DNA of 64,000 bases. Source: CAMDKS01 sp964402975 (GTDB taxonomy: Bacteria > Bdellovibrionota_B > Oligoflexia > Oligoflexales > RGVZ01). The notes under the pieces were generated by a model. It did no database searches. It had not been told where the DNA came from and saw only the letters and a list, made by a program, of their open reading frames with translations. Location of the stretch: contig CAYOEM010000017.1 in the NCBI GenBank assembly GCA_964402975.1, positions 1 through 64,000 of the forward strand, in the 5' to 3' direction. Positions 44,017 through 52,026 of the stretch are shown one piece after another. The position numbers and the translations under genes are program-made. Numbering within the stretch: position 1 is the first letter of the stretch; the number at the start of each line of letters is the position of its first letter.

Positions 44017-44610
44017 TTATTTGTAATTTTGAGGTGCGACTTTTCGTTCAATCAGCTCAATGAGTATATGAATGACTTTGATATGGAGCTCTTGAACGCG
44101 GTCCGCAAAATGACCAGCCGGGGTCGGGATATGAATGTCGGACAGGCTCGCCAGGGAGCATTCGGGCTTACCGGTCAGAGAGATGGTCTTCATTTTAAGT
44201 GCTTTTGCTGTCTGAGCTGCCTCAATAACATTTTTGCTTGAGCCACTCGTAGATATTGCAAGTAGGACATCGCCTGCTCGCGCGTGTGCCTCAAGATACC
44301 GGCTGAAAATAAACTGATAGCCATAATCATTGCCGACGCAGGCAATGTGGCTTGGGTCTGATATGGCTATCGCGGCTATAGCGGGTCGATCATGTCTGTA
44401 ACGACCAGTGAGTTCTTCCGCGAAATGCATGGCATCGCACATGCTTCCGCCGTTTCCGCACGAGAAAATGCGGCCTTTTTCGCTCAGGGAGTCGCATATG
44501 AGACTCGCAGCGGATTCAATGGCGCCGATCGTCTTTTCGTGGCTTATCAAAGCCTCGAGACCAGTTTTGGCCTCTAAGAGGGCATTTATTATGTGAACGC
44601 GATTAGACAT
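44017..44610 (-). CDS. gmhA: Phosphoheptose isomerase
   Basis: 197 residues. A SIS-domain enzyme converting sedoheptulose 7-phosphate to D-glycero-D-manno-heptose 7-phosphate, the first step of ADP-heptose synthesis. The GmhA signature FSCGNGGSMCDAMHFAEELT is plain, as are AIAISDPSHIACVGNDYG and ISTSGSSKNVIEA. The catalytic Glu and His lie in AEELTGR and near EVAAQELHIK-type text (here VQELHIKVIH). The frame extends to 44811, but the ATG at 44610 matches family length. It lies 29 bases after ugd. Confidence 0.93.
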   Translation of the reverse strand: MSNRVHIINALLEAKTGLEALISHEKTIGAIESAASLICDSLSEKGRIFSCGNGGSMCDAMHFAEELTGRYRHDRPAIAAIAISDPSHIACVGNDYGYQFIFSRYLEAHARAGDVLLAISTSGSSKNVIEAAQTAKALKMKTISLTGKPECSLASLSDIHIPTPAGHFADRVQELHIKVIHILIELIERKVAPQNYK

Positions 44611-44639
44611 AATTGGAGTTAATCTTTCCTTTGTAGATG

Positions 44640-45995
44640 TCACCGGTGCGAAGAAGTGATTGAGGTTGCGTCGGGTCGACCGATACATTGGTAATGGAAT
44701 CCCTGGGCTTTGAGTGCTTTGAAACTCCATTGGTTGCGCAGGTCGAAAACAGCTTTGGAACGCATTAAAGATTGGATTTTCTCGAAGTTGGGCCGCTTGT
44801 ATTCGGGCCACTCCGTGATCAGAATAAGTGCGTCCGCATTTTTGACTGCATCATAGGCATCATCGACATAGCTCAGACCATTTTTACTGCCGATTTCCTT
44901 GCTGAAATTTTGCGCGCCTTGGGGGTCGTGAGCCACCACTTGCCCTCCGGCTTCTAAAATTGTCTCAATAATTGTCAAAGCCGGAGCCTCCCGAACGTCA
45001 TCAGTGCCAGGCTTGAAAGCTAGACCCCAGACTGCTACGGTTTTGCCTTTTAGGTTGCCGCCAAAATGATTGACGACTTTTGACGCCCCGTGCTTTTTTT
45101 GCATCTCGTTGGCGGTGGTCACGCTTTTTAGAATTTCAAGTGATACGCCATAAGCGTCTCCCGTACGAATGAGGGCAGCGACGTCTTTTGGAAAGCAGCT
45201 ACCGCCGTAGCCAGGCCCAGCCCAAAGAAACTTCCTGCCGATTCTTGGGTCAGAACCCATTCCGCGTCTTACGTTATCAACATCGGCTCCAACCTTCTCA
45301 CACAGTTTAGCCATTTCGTTCATGAAGCTGATTCTGGTGGCTAGCATGGCGTTGCTGCCGTATTTGATCAGCTCGCTTGAGCGCCGGTCGACGATGAATA
45401 TTTTTGAGGGGTCATCGATGACAAAAGCGGAATAAAGCTCTCGAATGGTTTCCGCGTCACCTTCCGCGGAGACGCCTGCGATGATGCGATCGGGGTGTAA
45501 AAAGTCATTTACAGCCGCGCCTTCTTTGAGGAATTCCGGATTTGATGCGACTGTTATTTTATGTTTGGCGCCTCGTTTTTTTAGTGTGTCCTGAATCAGA
45601 TCATCAACAATATCGCAGGTGCCCACTGGCACAGTGGACTTAACAATGACAAGTAAATTACCAGACGAGGTCTCGCCGATACTTTTTGCAACAGCCCTCA
45701 CGTAGCTCAAATCGGCACTGCCGTCTTCGCCCTCAGGAGTGCCCACCGCGATAAAGGCGACATCACTGCCTCGCAACGCGCCATCTAGATCTTTAGTAAA
45801 ACTAAGGCGGTCATGACTCATGTTTTGGATGATCAGAGGTTCTAATCCTGGTTCAAAAATCGGAGATTGACCTCTGTTGAGCATGTCGAGCTTACGTTGA
45901 TCAAGGTCCACGCAAACCACCTTGTGCCCAATTTCAGCAAGGCAGGTCCCCGTAACAAGACCAACGTAGCCGGTGCCAACAACGGTAATTTTCAT
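44640..45995 (-). CDS. ugd: UDP-glucose 6-dehydrogenase
   Basis: 451 residues. Oxidises UDP-glucose to UDP-glucuronate with two NAD. The N-terminal Rossmann fold reads KITVVGTGYVGLVTGTCLAEIGHKV, the catalytic Cys is in GYGGSCFPKDV, and the C-terminal UDP-binding domain includes AVWGLAFKPGTDDVREAPA. The start at 45995 has AGAGG at nine bases; the longer frame to 46067 is not needed. UDP-glucuronate could feed LPS or capsule sugars alongside gmhA/hldE. Confidence 0.95.
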   Translation of the reverse strand: MKITVVGTGYVGLVTGTCLAEIGHKVVCVDLDQRKLDMLNRGQSPIFEPGLEPLIIQNMSHDRLSFTKDLDGALRGSDVAFIAVGTPEGEDGSADLSYVRAVAKSIGETSSGNLLVIVKSTVPVGTCDIVDDLIQDTLKKRGAKHKITVASNPEFLKEGAAVNDFLHPDRIIAGVSAEGDAETIRELYSAFVIDDPSKIFIVDRRSSELIKYGSNAMLATRISFMNEMAKLCEKVGADVDNVRRGMGSDPRIGRKFLWAGPGYGGSCFPKDVAALIRTGDAYGVSLEILKSVTTANEMQKKHGASKVVNHFGGNLKGKTVAVWGLAFKPGTDDVREAPALTIIETILEAGGQVVAHDPQGAQNFSKEIGSKNGLSYVDDAYDAVKNADALILITEWPEYKRPNFEKIQSLMRSKAVFDLRNQWSFKALKAQGFHYQCIGRPDATSITSSHR

Positions 45996-46123
45996 AGATG
46001 TAATCCTCTGTTCTGACAGATGTATTCCCAAAGGATTGACACTATAGCAAGACATTGCGCCCCGCAACAGCCTAAACCTCTAGCTATGGTTCTGCGTGTT
46101 TTTTATCAAAACGGGGCGCTCTA

Positions 46124-46200
46124 TCGCAAAAAAAAGAGCCACAGCCCTCGTTTTTTTGCGATCAGAGGCACGTCAGGGTAAAATAAGAGACGGTGGCTCT
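46124..46200 (+). promoter_or_regulatory. Interleaved inverted repeats upstream of the dgcB-like gene
   Basis: TCGCAAAAAAA (46124-46134) pairs with TTTTTTTGCGA (46151-46161). Its loop contains AGAGCCAC (46135-46142), which is complementary to GTGGCTCT (46193-46200). The order A-B-A'-B' is that of a pseudoknot if transcribed, or of two alternative hairpins. It lies between divergent ugd and dgcB; a TAAAAT at about 46178 could be a -10. Confidence 0.45.
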
Positions 46201-46252
46201 CGCTAATAACGGGCCTATTTTATTGTATTATTTAGACTTCGCCGGATGAAAC

Positions 46253-47146
46253 ATGTCAGACGACAAAACCATTATTGCAGACCCTGGTAGTACGGTATTT
46301 CAGCCGCCGAAGCGTAAGACCGCCTCGCTCATACAATACAACGGCGCAAATTTGGGCAAAAGAATTCAGCTAAACGAGCAAAGAATTGTTGTTGGCCGAA
46401 CCCCAGAAGCTCATCTTTTCATAAATGAGGCCAGTGTCTCGAGACAGCACGCAGCCATTAGTTCAAACGTGGCAGGGTTCGAGATTGAAGATCTTGGGAG
46501 CTCCAATGGTACGTTTGTCAATGACACGAAGGTTGCCGGCAAAGTCTTGTTAAAAGATGGTGACATGATCAGGCTTGGGACCATCTTGTTTCGATTTTTT
46601 GCGACTGACAATGCTGAGTCTATTATGGCCGATAAAATTTATCGGATGGCAACCATCGATGCTGGAACGGACATATTTAATAAGAAATATCTTTTGGACG
46701 CCTTGGAAAGTGAGATGAAGTTTGCACGACAGTACAAAAGACCACTTTCAATAATCTACTACGATCTTGATCACTTCAAAAAAGTAAATGACACGTTAGG
46801 TCACAACGGCGGTGACGTTGTTTTGCGAGAAACCGCTACCATATGCAAGGCGGCCGTTCGTAAAAATGATGTTGTCGGTCGCTATGGTGGGGAGGAGTTT
46901 GTGATCATTCTTCCCGACACAGATCAACGAACTGCAGCTGAATTAGCAGAGCGCCTGAGGGTCGCAGTTGAAAATCATGTTTTCAAAATAGAGGTCGACG
47001 GTAAGGTGGTCCCACATCGGCAGACCATGAGTATGGGCGTTTCCCAAATGACGCCAGACATGCAGACCATTGAGCTTTTTTTGGAATCAGCTGACAAAAA
47101 ACTTTATAATTCGAAGCAAACGGGCCGAAACAAGGTGACCGTTTAG
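46253..47146 (+). CDS. dgcB: FHA-GGDEF diguanylate cyclase, DgcB-like
   Basis: 297 residues. The FHA domain (about 25-110) has VVGRTPEAHLFI, SVSRQHAAIS and LGSSNGTFVN, the phosphothreonine-binding loops. The GGDEF domain includes YDLDHFKKVNDTLGHNGGD and the active GGEEF. The N-terminal tail contains Thr6, Thr14 and Thr23. In Bdellovibrio, DgcB has this same architecture and its FHA domain binds a phosphothreonine in its own tail, and this cyclase is needed for prey entry. Orthology is inferred from architecture and local wording. The large kinase at 8.1 kb is one possible writer of that mark. Confidence 0.88.
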   Translation: MSDDKTIIADPGSTVFQPPKRKTASLIQYNGANLGKRIQLNEQRIVVGRTPEAHLFINEASVSRQHAAISSNVAGFEIEDLGSSNGTFVNDTKVAGKVLLKDGDMIRLGTILFRFFATDNAESIMADKIYRMATIDAGTDIFNKKYLLDALESEMKFARQYKRPLSIIYYDLDHFKKVNDTLGHNGGDVVLRETATICKAAVRKNDVVGRYGGEEFVIILPDTDQRTAAELAERLRVAVENHVFKIEVDGKVVPHRQTMSMGVSQMTPDMQTIELFLESADKKLYNSKQTGRNKVTV

Positions 47147-47178
47147 AGGTTTCAATTTTCCCGGGAGAGAATGCAACT

Positions 47179-47766
47179 ATGATGCTCAGAACCTTTTTAG
47201 CTATTGTTGCGGTCATGTCCACATCAGCATGTATCTCGTCGATTGATAAGGGTGTTGAGGAGCACGAGAGGCCGCACGAGGACGCGGATTACTACAAAAA
47301 ATATCAAAATGCCACTCGTGGTGGGGATATTATTTCGAAGCTGGATATCCTTTATAGAATTCACGCCACCTACCTGTCGCCGGAGTTTAGAACGGCATTA
47401 GTCGAACGAATGGGACGGCTCTATATGGAAGACGCAGGCGCGGCATTCCAGGAGGCGTCGGCGAAGGCTGGTTTCATAGTCACAGTTTATGGTCTAGATC
47501 GCGAGACGGTTGACCTCACAAATGTGGCTCATTGGACTATCTTGTTCGAGAATAAAGAAGGCGCGGTTAAGCCTGTTTTAGTCAAGAAAATCAATGATAA
47601 GGTTCGTTGGAGAAACTTTTTCGAGACTATCACTCCCTGGACCCAAGATTATTTAGTTGTCTTTGATAAAACGGCCGTTAATCCGAATGCTGAGAATCTC
47701 GTTGAAAAGCCAATGACCCGATTGACTCTGGCCAACGGTGATGGACGAATTCAGATGAACTGGTAA
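47179..47766 (+). CDS. Probable lipoprotein of unknown function
   Basis: 195 residues. The signal peptide ends STSAC (Cys at about residue 18), an acceptable though not ideal lipobox. The mature part is mixed alpha/beta with a repeated hydrophobic pattern and phrases such as WTILFENKEGAVKPVL; no domain is recognised. It sits 33 bases after the cyclase, so it may be co-transcribed. The next gene begins 38 bases later on the same strand. Confidence 0.7.
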   Translation: MMLRTFLAIVAVMSTSACISSIDKGVEEHERPHEDADYYKKYQNATRGGDIISKLDILYRIHATYLSPEFRTALVERMGRLYMEDAGAAFQEASAKAGFIVTVYGLDRETVDLTNVAHWTILFENKEGAVKPVLVKKINDKVRWRNFFETITPWTQDYLVVFDKTAVNPNAENLVEKPMTRLTLANGDGRIQMNW

Positions 47767-47803
47767 TCGAGGGTTCTATTTTTGCTGTCTTGGAGGTGTT
47801 TGG

Positions 47804-48253
47804 ATGGCGAGAGTGAGGCAAAGTGACCTGATTGTTGAGCTGGCAGAAATATGCCGTGAAATAGCGGCAGATCTTGTGCAGCGAATGGGGTACTACCGTG
47901 CCAGCGCCTACAAAAGTGAGTCTGCCAGGCAAATTAACTCGAGGATCGATCAGCTTAGAGCAATCTTTCAGGTCCTGGGGGATGAAGACTTAAGCGAAGC
48001 CATGGCCGATCACGATGCCATCCTCGATCAAGGAGCTCAGATGCTGGCAGCAGGTGAGTGCACTCTTACTGCGAGAGTCACAATTTTGTTAGATCAGCTT
48101 GAACCGGCGTTGGGCGCTCTTGTTCGTCGCTTTAATAACCAGGGAGCTCCGCTTAAGGATGACACCATTAAAATTTTGATGCGTCACCGGAACACCTTAA
48201 AGGCGGTTTGTCGTGAGGGCTCTCGCTCGTGGGAAATTCTTCGCGGTCTTTGA
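47804..48253 (+). CDS. Helical protein of unknown function
   Basis: 149 residues, mostly helical, no signal peptide. Contains long amphipathic helices with many charged residues and a C-terminal RHRNTLKAVCREGSRSWEILRG segment. GGAGG lies seven bases before its ATG, so it is well translated. Its end overlaps the start of the next gene by 25 bases, implying coupling with the membrane peptidase. No family recognised. Confidence 0.7.
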   Translation: MARVRQSDLIVELAEICREIAADLVQRMGYYRASAYKSESARQINSRIDQLRAIFQVLGDEDLSEAMADHDAILDQGAQMLAAGECTLTARVTILLDQLEPALGALVRRFNNQGAPLKDDTIKILMRHRNTLKAVCREGSRSWEILRGL

Positions 48254-50493
48254 TCCTTGCCGGCCTCAAAAGGACAAAGCCAATATCCAGTGTCACCAAA
48301 GCTTTATGCTGGCTTTGTTTTTTTCTCGCGGCGGTTCCGCTCTTTTTGCCGTCAGCTCGTAACTTAGAGTATGAATACTCCCTGATGTTGGCTTGCTTGG
48401 CAATTATCGTGTTGCCTATGGCAGGTCTATTGTTTTCAAAAAAATATTCTGAGTTTGATTTTGGGATTCGCGATTTTATAGCAATGTTGTCTTGCCCTGT
48501 TTTGATGACTTTGCCAGGTTGGCTCTTCTTCCGAATTGGACTTTGTGATTGTTCGGAGCCGGGATTTTTATTTTGGATGACTTTGCAGGTTGCTCCAGCC
48601 GCGTTAATCGGTATCGGCGGCTTCATGTTTGTTTGTTCGAGGCGTAAGAAAAGCGCTTCCGTGATAAGTGTCATCGGTATCATTGTTGGGGTCATTGTTC
48701 TGTCTATAATGACGCTTTGGTTTTTTCCTCAGAAACGAATCATATCGCCAGCGCTTGGCTTCTTGCATGGTCCTATTTACGACCGTTGGATTCCTGTTGA
48801 TCGTGGAGTTGTTTTTGCGCGCCTAAGTGATGGTTTTTTGGGGTTTTTAGCGATATGGGTGGCGTGCGGACGCATAAAATTCCGGTCGAAATTATTTTTG
48901 GCATTCGTGTGCATTATATTTGCGATGAAGATTTATGTATTTTTGACCCCGAGTGGAGGACATGGTTTCGCGGCGTTGGATCGGGAGCTTTCATCCGAGA
49001 TCACAGGTGTGGACGTTAGCCTTCGCTACCAGCGTTCAAGTTCATCCGATGATGAAATGGCGATAACTCTGCTCCGCGATGCTGAGTTCCATGTTAGTGA
49101 GCTTAAGCGTGATTTGGACGCCAGAATAAAAAATCCAATCAGAATATACGCCTACAAGAATCCGGATCAAAAGAAGGTCTTATTTGGAGGAGGCGACACC
49201 GACGTCGCTGATGTTTGGACGCCTAGTATTCACATAGAGCTTTCCGAGGCGCCGCACCCAACCCTTCGTCATGAATTAGTTCATGCGGTTTCTAGTTTTG
49301 TGAGCTGGTTTGATATCGGATTTCATCCGAATATGATGTTCACCGAGGGCCTCGCAATGGCGTTAGCTCCGATCGATCAAGAGACTGACTTTGACATTAT
49401 TTCTGCAAGTCTTCTTAAATCTGGTCGTCTCAAACGACCAGAAAATCTGCTAAACCCCGTGGGTTTCTGGAGTGAATCGGGCGGACCCGCCTATTTGGCG
49501 GCCGGTTCCTTTCTTCGTTGGATGGGGCGGGAATACGGTCGAGATGTCATCAAGAGAATATATTCCGGTGAATCGGTTAAGTCTGCAGTTGGCGTTGAAG
49601 AAATTGATGTTTTTAAGGCTTGGCAGCAACGAGTAACTGAGTTGTATGACGCCAGAAAAGACCTGGTTGTTGAAAAAGTTTCCAGGGATCCAGGCATTTT
49701 AAATGATTACTGTCCGCACTCCATTGCCGATATGATGAGGCCTCGTTCCGAGGGCCTATTAGTGCGCTTGAGGCAGCCGATTGGGTGGGATCCAGAGCGT
49801 TTGTTGGACTGGCAAATTCAGAGAATGCCAGGCCGAAGGCTTCTGGAGTCGGCAAGATTATCACGGGATATAAAATCAAAGCTCAAAGATGGCTACCTAG
49901 ATATGGGCGCTTTGGATGTGTTTATCCAATCGACCCTTAAGGGACGGCGAACGCCACCAGACACAATTGAGGATTTTGGCTTGATGCTATTGCAAAGTGA
50001 TCTTGAAATTCTGCGCGGGAGCCTTGATGCGTCGCGAGACATACTGCTGCAAGCTGGAAATTTATTCGTCAAAAAAGATCCGGGCACGGTTCTACGTCGG
50101 CAACATCAGGTGCGTATGGGTTTGTTTGAAGCTGGATTGCCCCTAGCGCTGCATGCCGAGTGGCGTAAGTATCTTATGGGTGTAAATGTTATACCTCCTG
50201 GCGGTGATGACCGACCTTGGGTTGTGAAATATTTGAAGGCTAGGCGCGAGAATCATCCGACTCATGCACAGTTAGACGATTGGCGTCTAAACGCGGCCGC
50301 ATTGAGAGATTTTCCGGATGTCCAGCGAGAGTGGATGAAGGTAATAGCGCAAGGTTATGCGAAAAACATGGAATTTTATGATGCGCAGCGTGTTTATGAC
50401 GAGCTTTCAAATCTTTTAACCGGTGACGCTAAATTGCTGGTCCAAGAACATGGCCGAAGAATGCGATATCTAAAAAGTCGTTTAAATTTGTAG
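48229..50493 (+). CDS. Membrane metallopeptidase with N-terminal seven-helix region
   Basis: 754 residues. Seven predicted membrane helices lie before about residue 245. The remainder is soluble and contains HELVH (His348, Glu349, His352) and, about 20 residues later, TEGLA with Glu373; this is the gluzincin zinc-site pattern of the peptidase MA class. The C-terminal 400 residues look helical and TPR-like. It is probably located in the inner membrane, with the protease facing the periplasm. A GTG start with weak GAGG is used; an alternative internal start cannot be excluded. It overlaps the previous gene by 25 bases. Confidence 0.75.
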   Translation: MGNSSRSLILAGLKRTKPISSVTKALCWLCFFLAAVPLFLPSARNLEYEYSLMLACLAIIVLPMAGLLFSKKYSEFDFGIRDFIAMLSCPVLMTLPGWLFFRIGLCDCSEPGFLFWMTLQVAPAALIGIGGFMFVCSRRKKSASVISVIGIIVGVIVLSIMTLWFFPQKRIISPALGFLHGPIYDRWIPVDRGVVFARLSDGFLGFLAIWVACGRIKFRSKLFLAFVCIIFAMKIYVFLTPSGGHGFAALDRELSSEITGVDVSLRYQRSSSSDDEMAITLLRDAEFHVSELKRDLDARIKNPIRIYAYKNPDQKKVLFGGGDTDVADVWTPSIHIELSEAPHPTLRHELVHAVSSFVSWFDIGFHPNMMFTEGLAMALAPIDQETDFDIISASLLKSGRLKRPENLLNPVGFWSESGGPAYLAAGSFLRWMGREYGRDVIKRIYSGESVKSAVGVEEIDVFKAWQQRVTELYDARKDLVVEKVSRDPGILNDYCPHSIADMMRPRSEGLLVRLRQPIGWDPERLLDWQIQRMPGRRLLESARLSRDIKSKLKDGYLDMGALDVFIQSTLKGRRTPPDTIEDFGLMLLQSDLEILRGSLDASRDILLQAGNLFVKKDPGTVLRRQHQVRMGLFEAGLPLALHAEWRKYLMGVNVIPPGGDDRPWVVKYLKARRENHPTHAQLDDWRLNAAALRDFPDVQREWMKVIAQGYAKNMEFYDAQRVYDELSNLLTGDAKLLVQEHGRRMRYLKSRLNL

Positions 50494-50497
50494 AGAG

Positions 50498-51478
50498 TTA
50501 GGCTGCGCGTCGGCGCTGAAGAAAGCCGAGTAAAAAATGAAAAGCGATTTCCGCTGCAATTCTTGTTGAACGACCAGATGAGTCGAGAGTGGGGGCTAAT
50601 TCAGCCAGTTCCAAGATCGAGACTTTTCTATTTGTGCCAGCTAAATAGGCGAATTGGCATAACTCCCACGCGCTAAAACCTATAACAGCGGCGGCACTTG
50701 CCCCGTCAACGTCACAGCAACTATCAAGATCAATCGTAACACCGATGTGATCAGAGGTCCTGGTGAGGGCGTTTAGACAAGACTTAAATTTGAGTGAGGA
50801 GTTTGTTGAGCGCCTAATCTGTTCAAATCCAACGATTTGCACGTCGTTGGACTTGCAATATCGGAAATGGTCCTTAGAGTTTCGACCGATCCGAGCGCCG
50901 AACTCTATAAGATTTCTACCCTTAACTACGCCGGACTCAAGGATTTGCCGAAATGGAGTGCCAGAGTGTGGAAGGTCGTTCTCCAATGGTCGTACATCTA
51001 AGTGTGGGTCCACATTGATAATGCCAAAACGTTTATGTTTTGATATCTGACGCACTCCCGAGAAAGCTCCGAGCAAATGCGGAGCGGCGTAATCGTGACC
51101 GCCGCCAATGGCGATCAGAGTAGATCCGCTTGCGCACACAGATTCTGCGGCAGAGAAGGCTTCGGCGTGGTTTTTTAAAATGTCGTCGCAGACGTTAATA
51201 TTGCCCGCGTCCAATAGTCTGATTTTTTCGAAATTTGCATGATCTGGTATCGCAAATTTGTAAAAGCTTTCGCGAGCCGCATCTGGGCCCTCTTTTGCCC
51301 CCGTTCGGCCTTTGTTAAGTCTAACCCCGATATCATCTGGAGCGCCAAGAAGGGTGATGGTTGGTTTTTTAGACGTTCCGATTGAGTCTGGTGATGCAAA
51401 AGAAGCGTAATCTCCAAGTCGCGGATCTCCGGGGCGGCCCTTAAAAAAAAGTCCAGACTTTGGTGCAATGGTGCTCAC
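50498..51478 (-). CDS. Arginase/formimidoylglutamase-family ureohydrolase
   Basis: 326 residues. A two-manganese hydrolase. Family motifs are LLGAPDDIGVRLNKGRTGAKEGP, GGGHDYAAPH with metal His, NVDPHLDVRP with the D-x-H-x-D ligands, and GVTIDLDSCCDV with D-x-D. The C-terminal VSILELAELAPTLDSSGRSTRIAA is close to formimidoylglutamase (HutG), which releases formamide and glutamate in histidine breakdown, though agmatinase-like activity cannot be excluded. GTG start with GAGG eight bases upstream. Divergent from the small exported gene, with an operator-like repeat between. Confidence 0.88.
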   Translation of the reverse strand: MSTIAPKSGLFFKGRPGDPRLGDYASFASPDSIGTSKKPTITLLGAPDDIGVRLNKGRTGAKEGPDAARESFYKFAIPDHANFEKIRLLDAGNINVCDDILKNHAEAFSAAESVCASGSTLIAIGGGHDYAAPHLLGAFSGVRQISKHKRFGIINVDPHLDVRPLENDLPHSGTPFRQILESGVVKGRNLIEFGARIGRNSKDHFRYCKSNDVQIVGFEQIRRSTNSSLKFKSCLNALTRTSDHIGVTIDLDSCCDVDGASAAAVIGFSAWELCQFAYLAGTNRKVSILELAELAPTLDSSGRSTRIAAEIAFHFLLGFLQRRRAA

Positions 51479-51494
51479 TTTAGGATCCTCGCCG

Positions 51495-51545
51495 TTGTAC
51501 CAAAATAGGGTGCCTCCGAAACAACTTTATTGGTACAATTATACT
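51495..51545. promoter_or_regulatory. Nine-base inverted repeat and -10-like box in a divergent promoter region
   Basis: TTGTACCAA (51495-51503) and TTGGTACAA (51530-51538) are perfect inverted copies, and each is itself nearly palindromic. TATACT (51540-51545) follows directly. This suggests an operator over the divergent promoter of the ureohydrolase and the exported protein. Confidence 0.5.
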
Positions 51546-51560
51546 GTACTGGAGGGGATT

Positions 51561-52010
51561 ATGATCACCAAATGTTTATTTTTACTGTTTCTTATCGGGT
51601 GGGCACCGCAGGCTCATGGTGAGGCTATTCGGAGTAAGAACGTTATTCATACGCAAGCCTATAAGCCTCGTCCAGAGCGGGGGCAGCATATTGATATCAA
51701 AGTGACCCCCCCAGGCCGTCGCGGGTCAGATGGTAAGGTCCTGGTTGAAGTCTACAATCGCAGTAAACAACATTTATCTTTGATTCAGTTCGATATCAGT
51801 CTTAATAACCGAGGCGGCTTCTCCATAAATGCACCCGGCAAGGCCGAAGATTTGAAGTCAAATTTATCAGGTAGTCAGTGGGTTAAGATACCGAAGGTCA
51901 ATGGTGCTTTCCCTGATATTGATGAAGCCGTAGTTACGAACCTGCGTTGTCTGACCGTGGACGCGCATGAGGTGAAAATCAAGGGCTTTGTTGATCTAAT
52001 CAAAAAGTAA
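51561..52010 (+). CDS. Small exported protein of unknown function
   Basis: 149 residues. ATG has GGAGG five bases upstream; the reading frame opens much earlier, but only this start has a ribosome site and yields a signal peptide (CLFLLFLIGWAPQAHGE, cleavage after AHG). The mature protein is beta-rich with a YNRSKQHLSLIQFDISLNN stretch reminiscent of small immunoglobulin-like folds (inference). No family recognised. The -10-like TATACT is about 16 bases before the start. Confidence 0.75.
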   Translation: MITKCLFLLFLIGWAPQAHGEAIRSKNVIHTQAYKPRPERGQHIDIKVTPPGRRGSDGKVLVEVYNRSKQHLSLIQFDISLNNRGGFSINAPGKAEDLKSNLSGSQWVKIPKVNGAFPDIDEAVVTNLRCLTVDAHEVKIKGFVDLIKK

Positions 52011-52026
52011 GAAACATCGGACCAAG

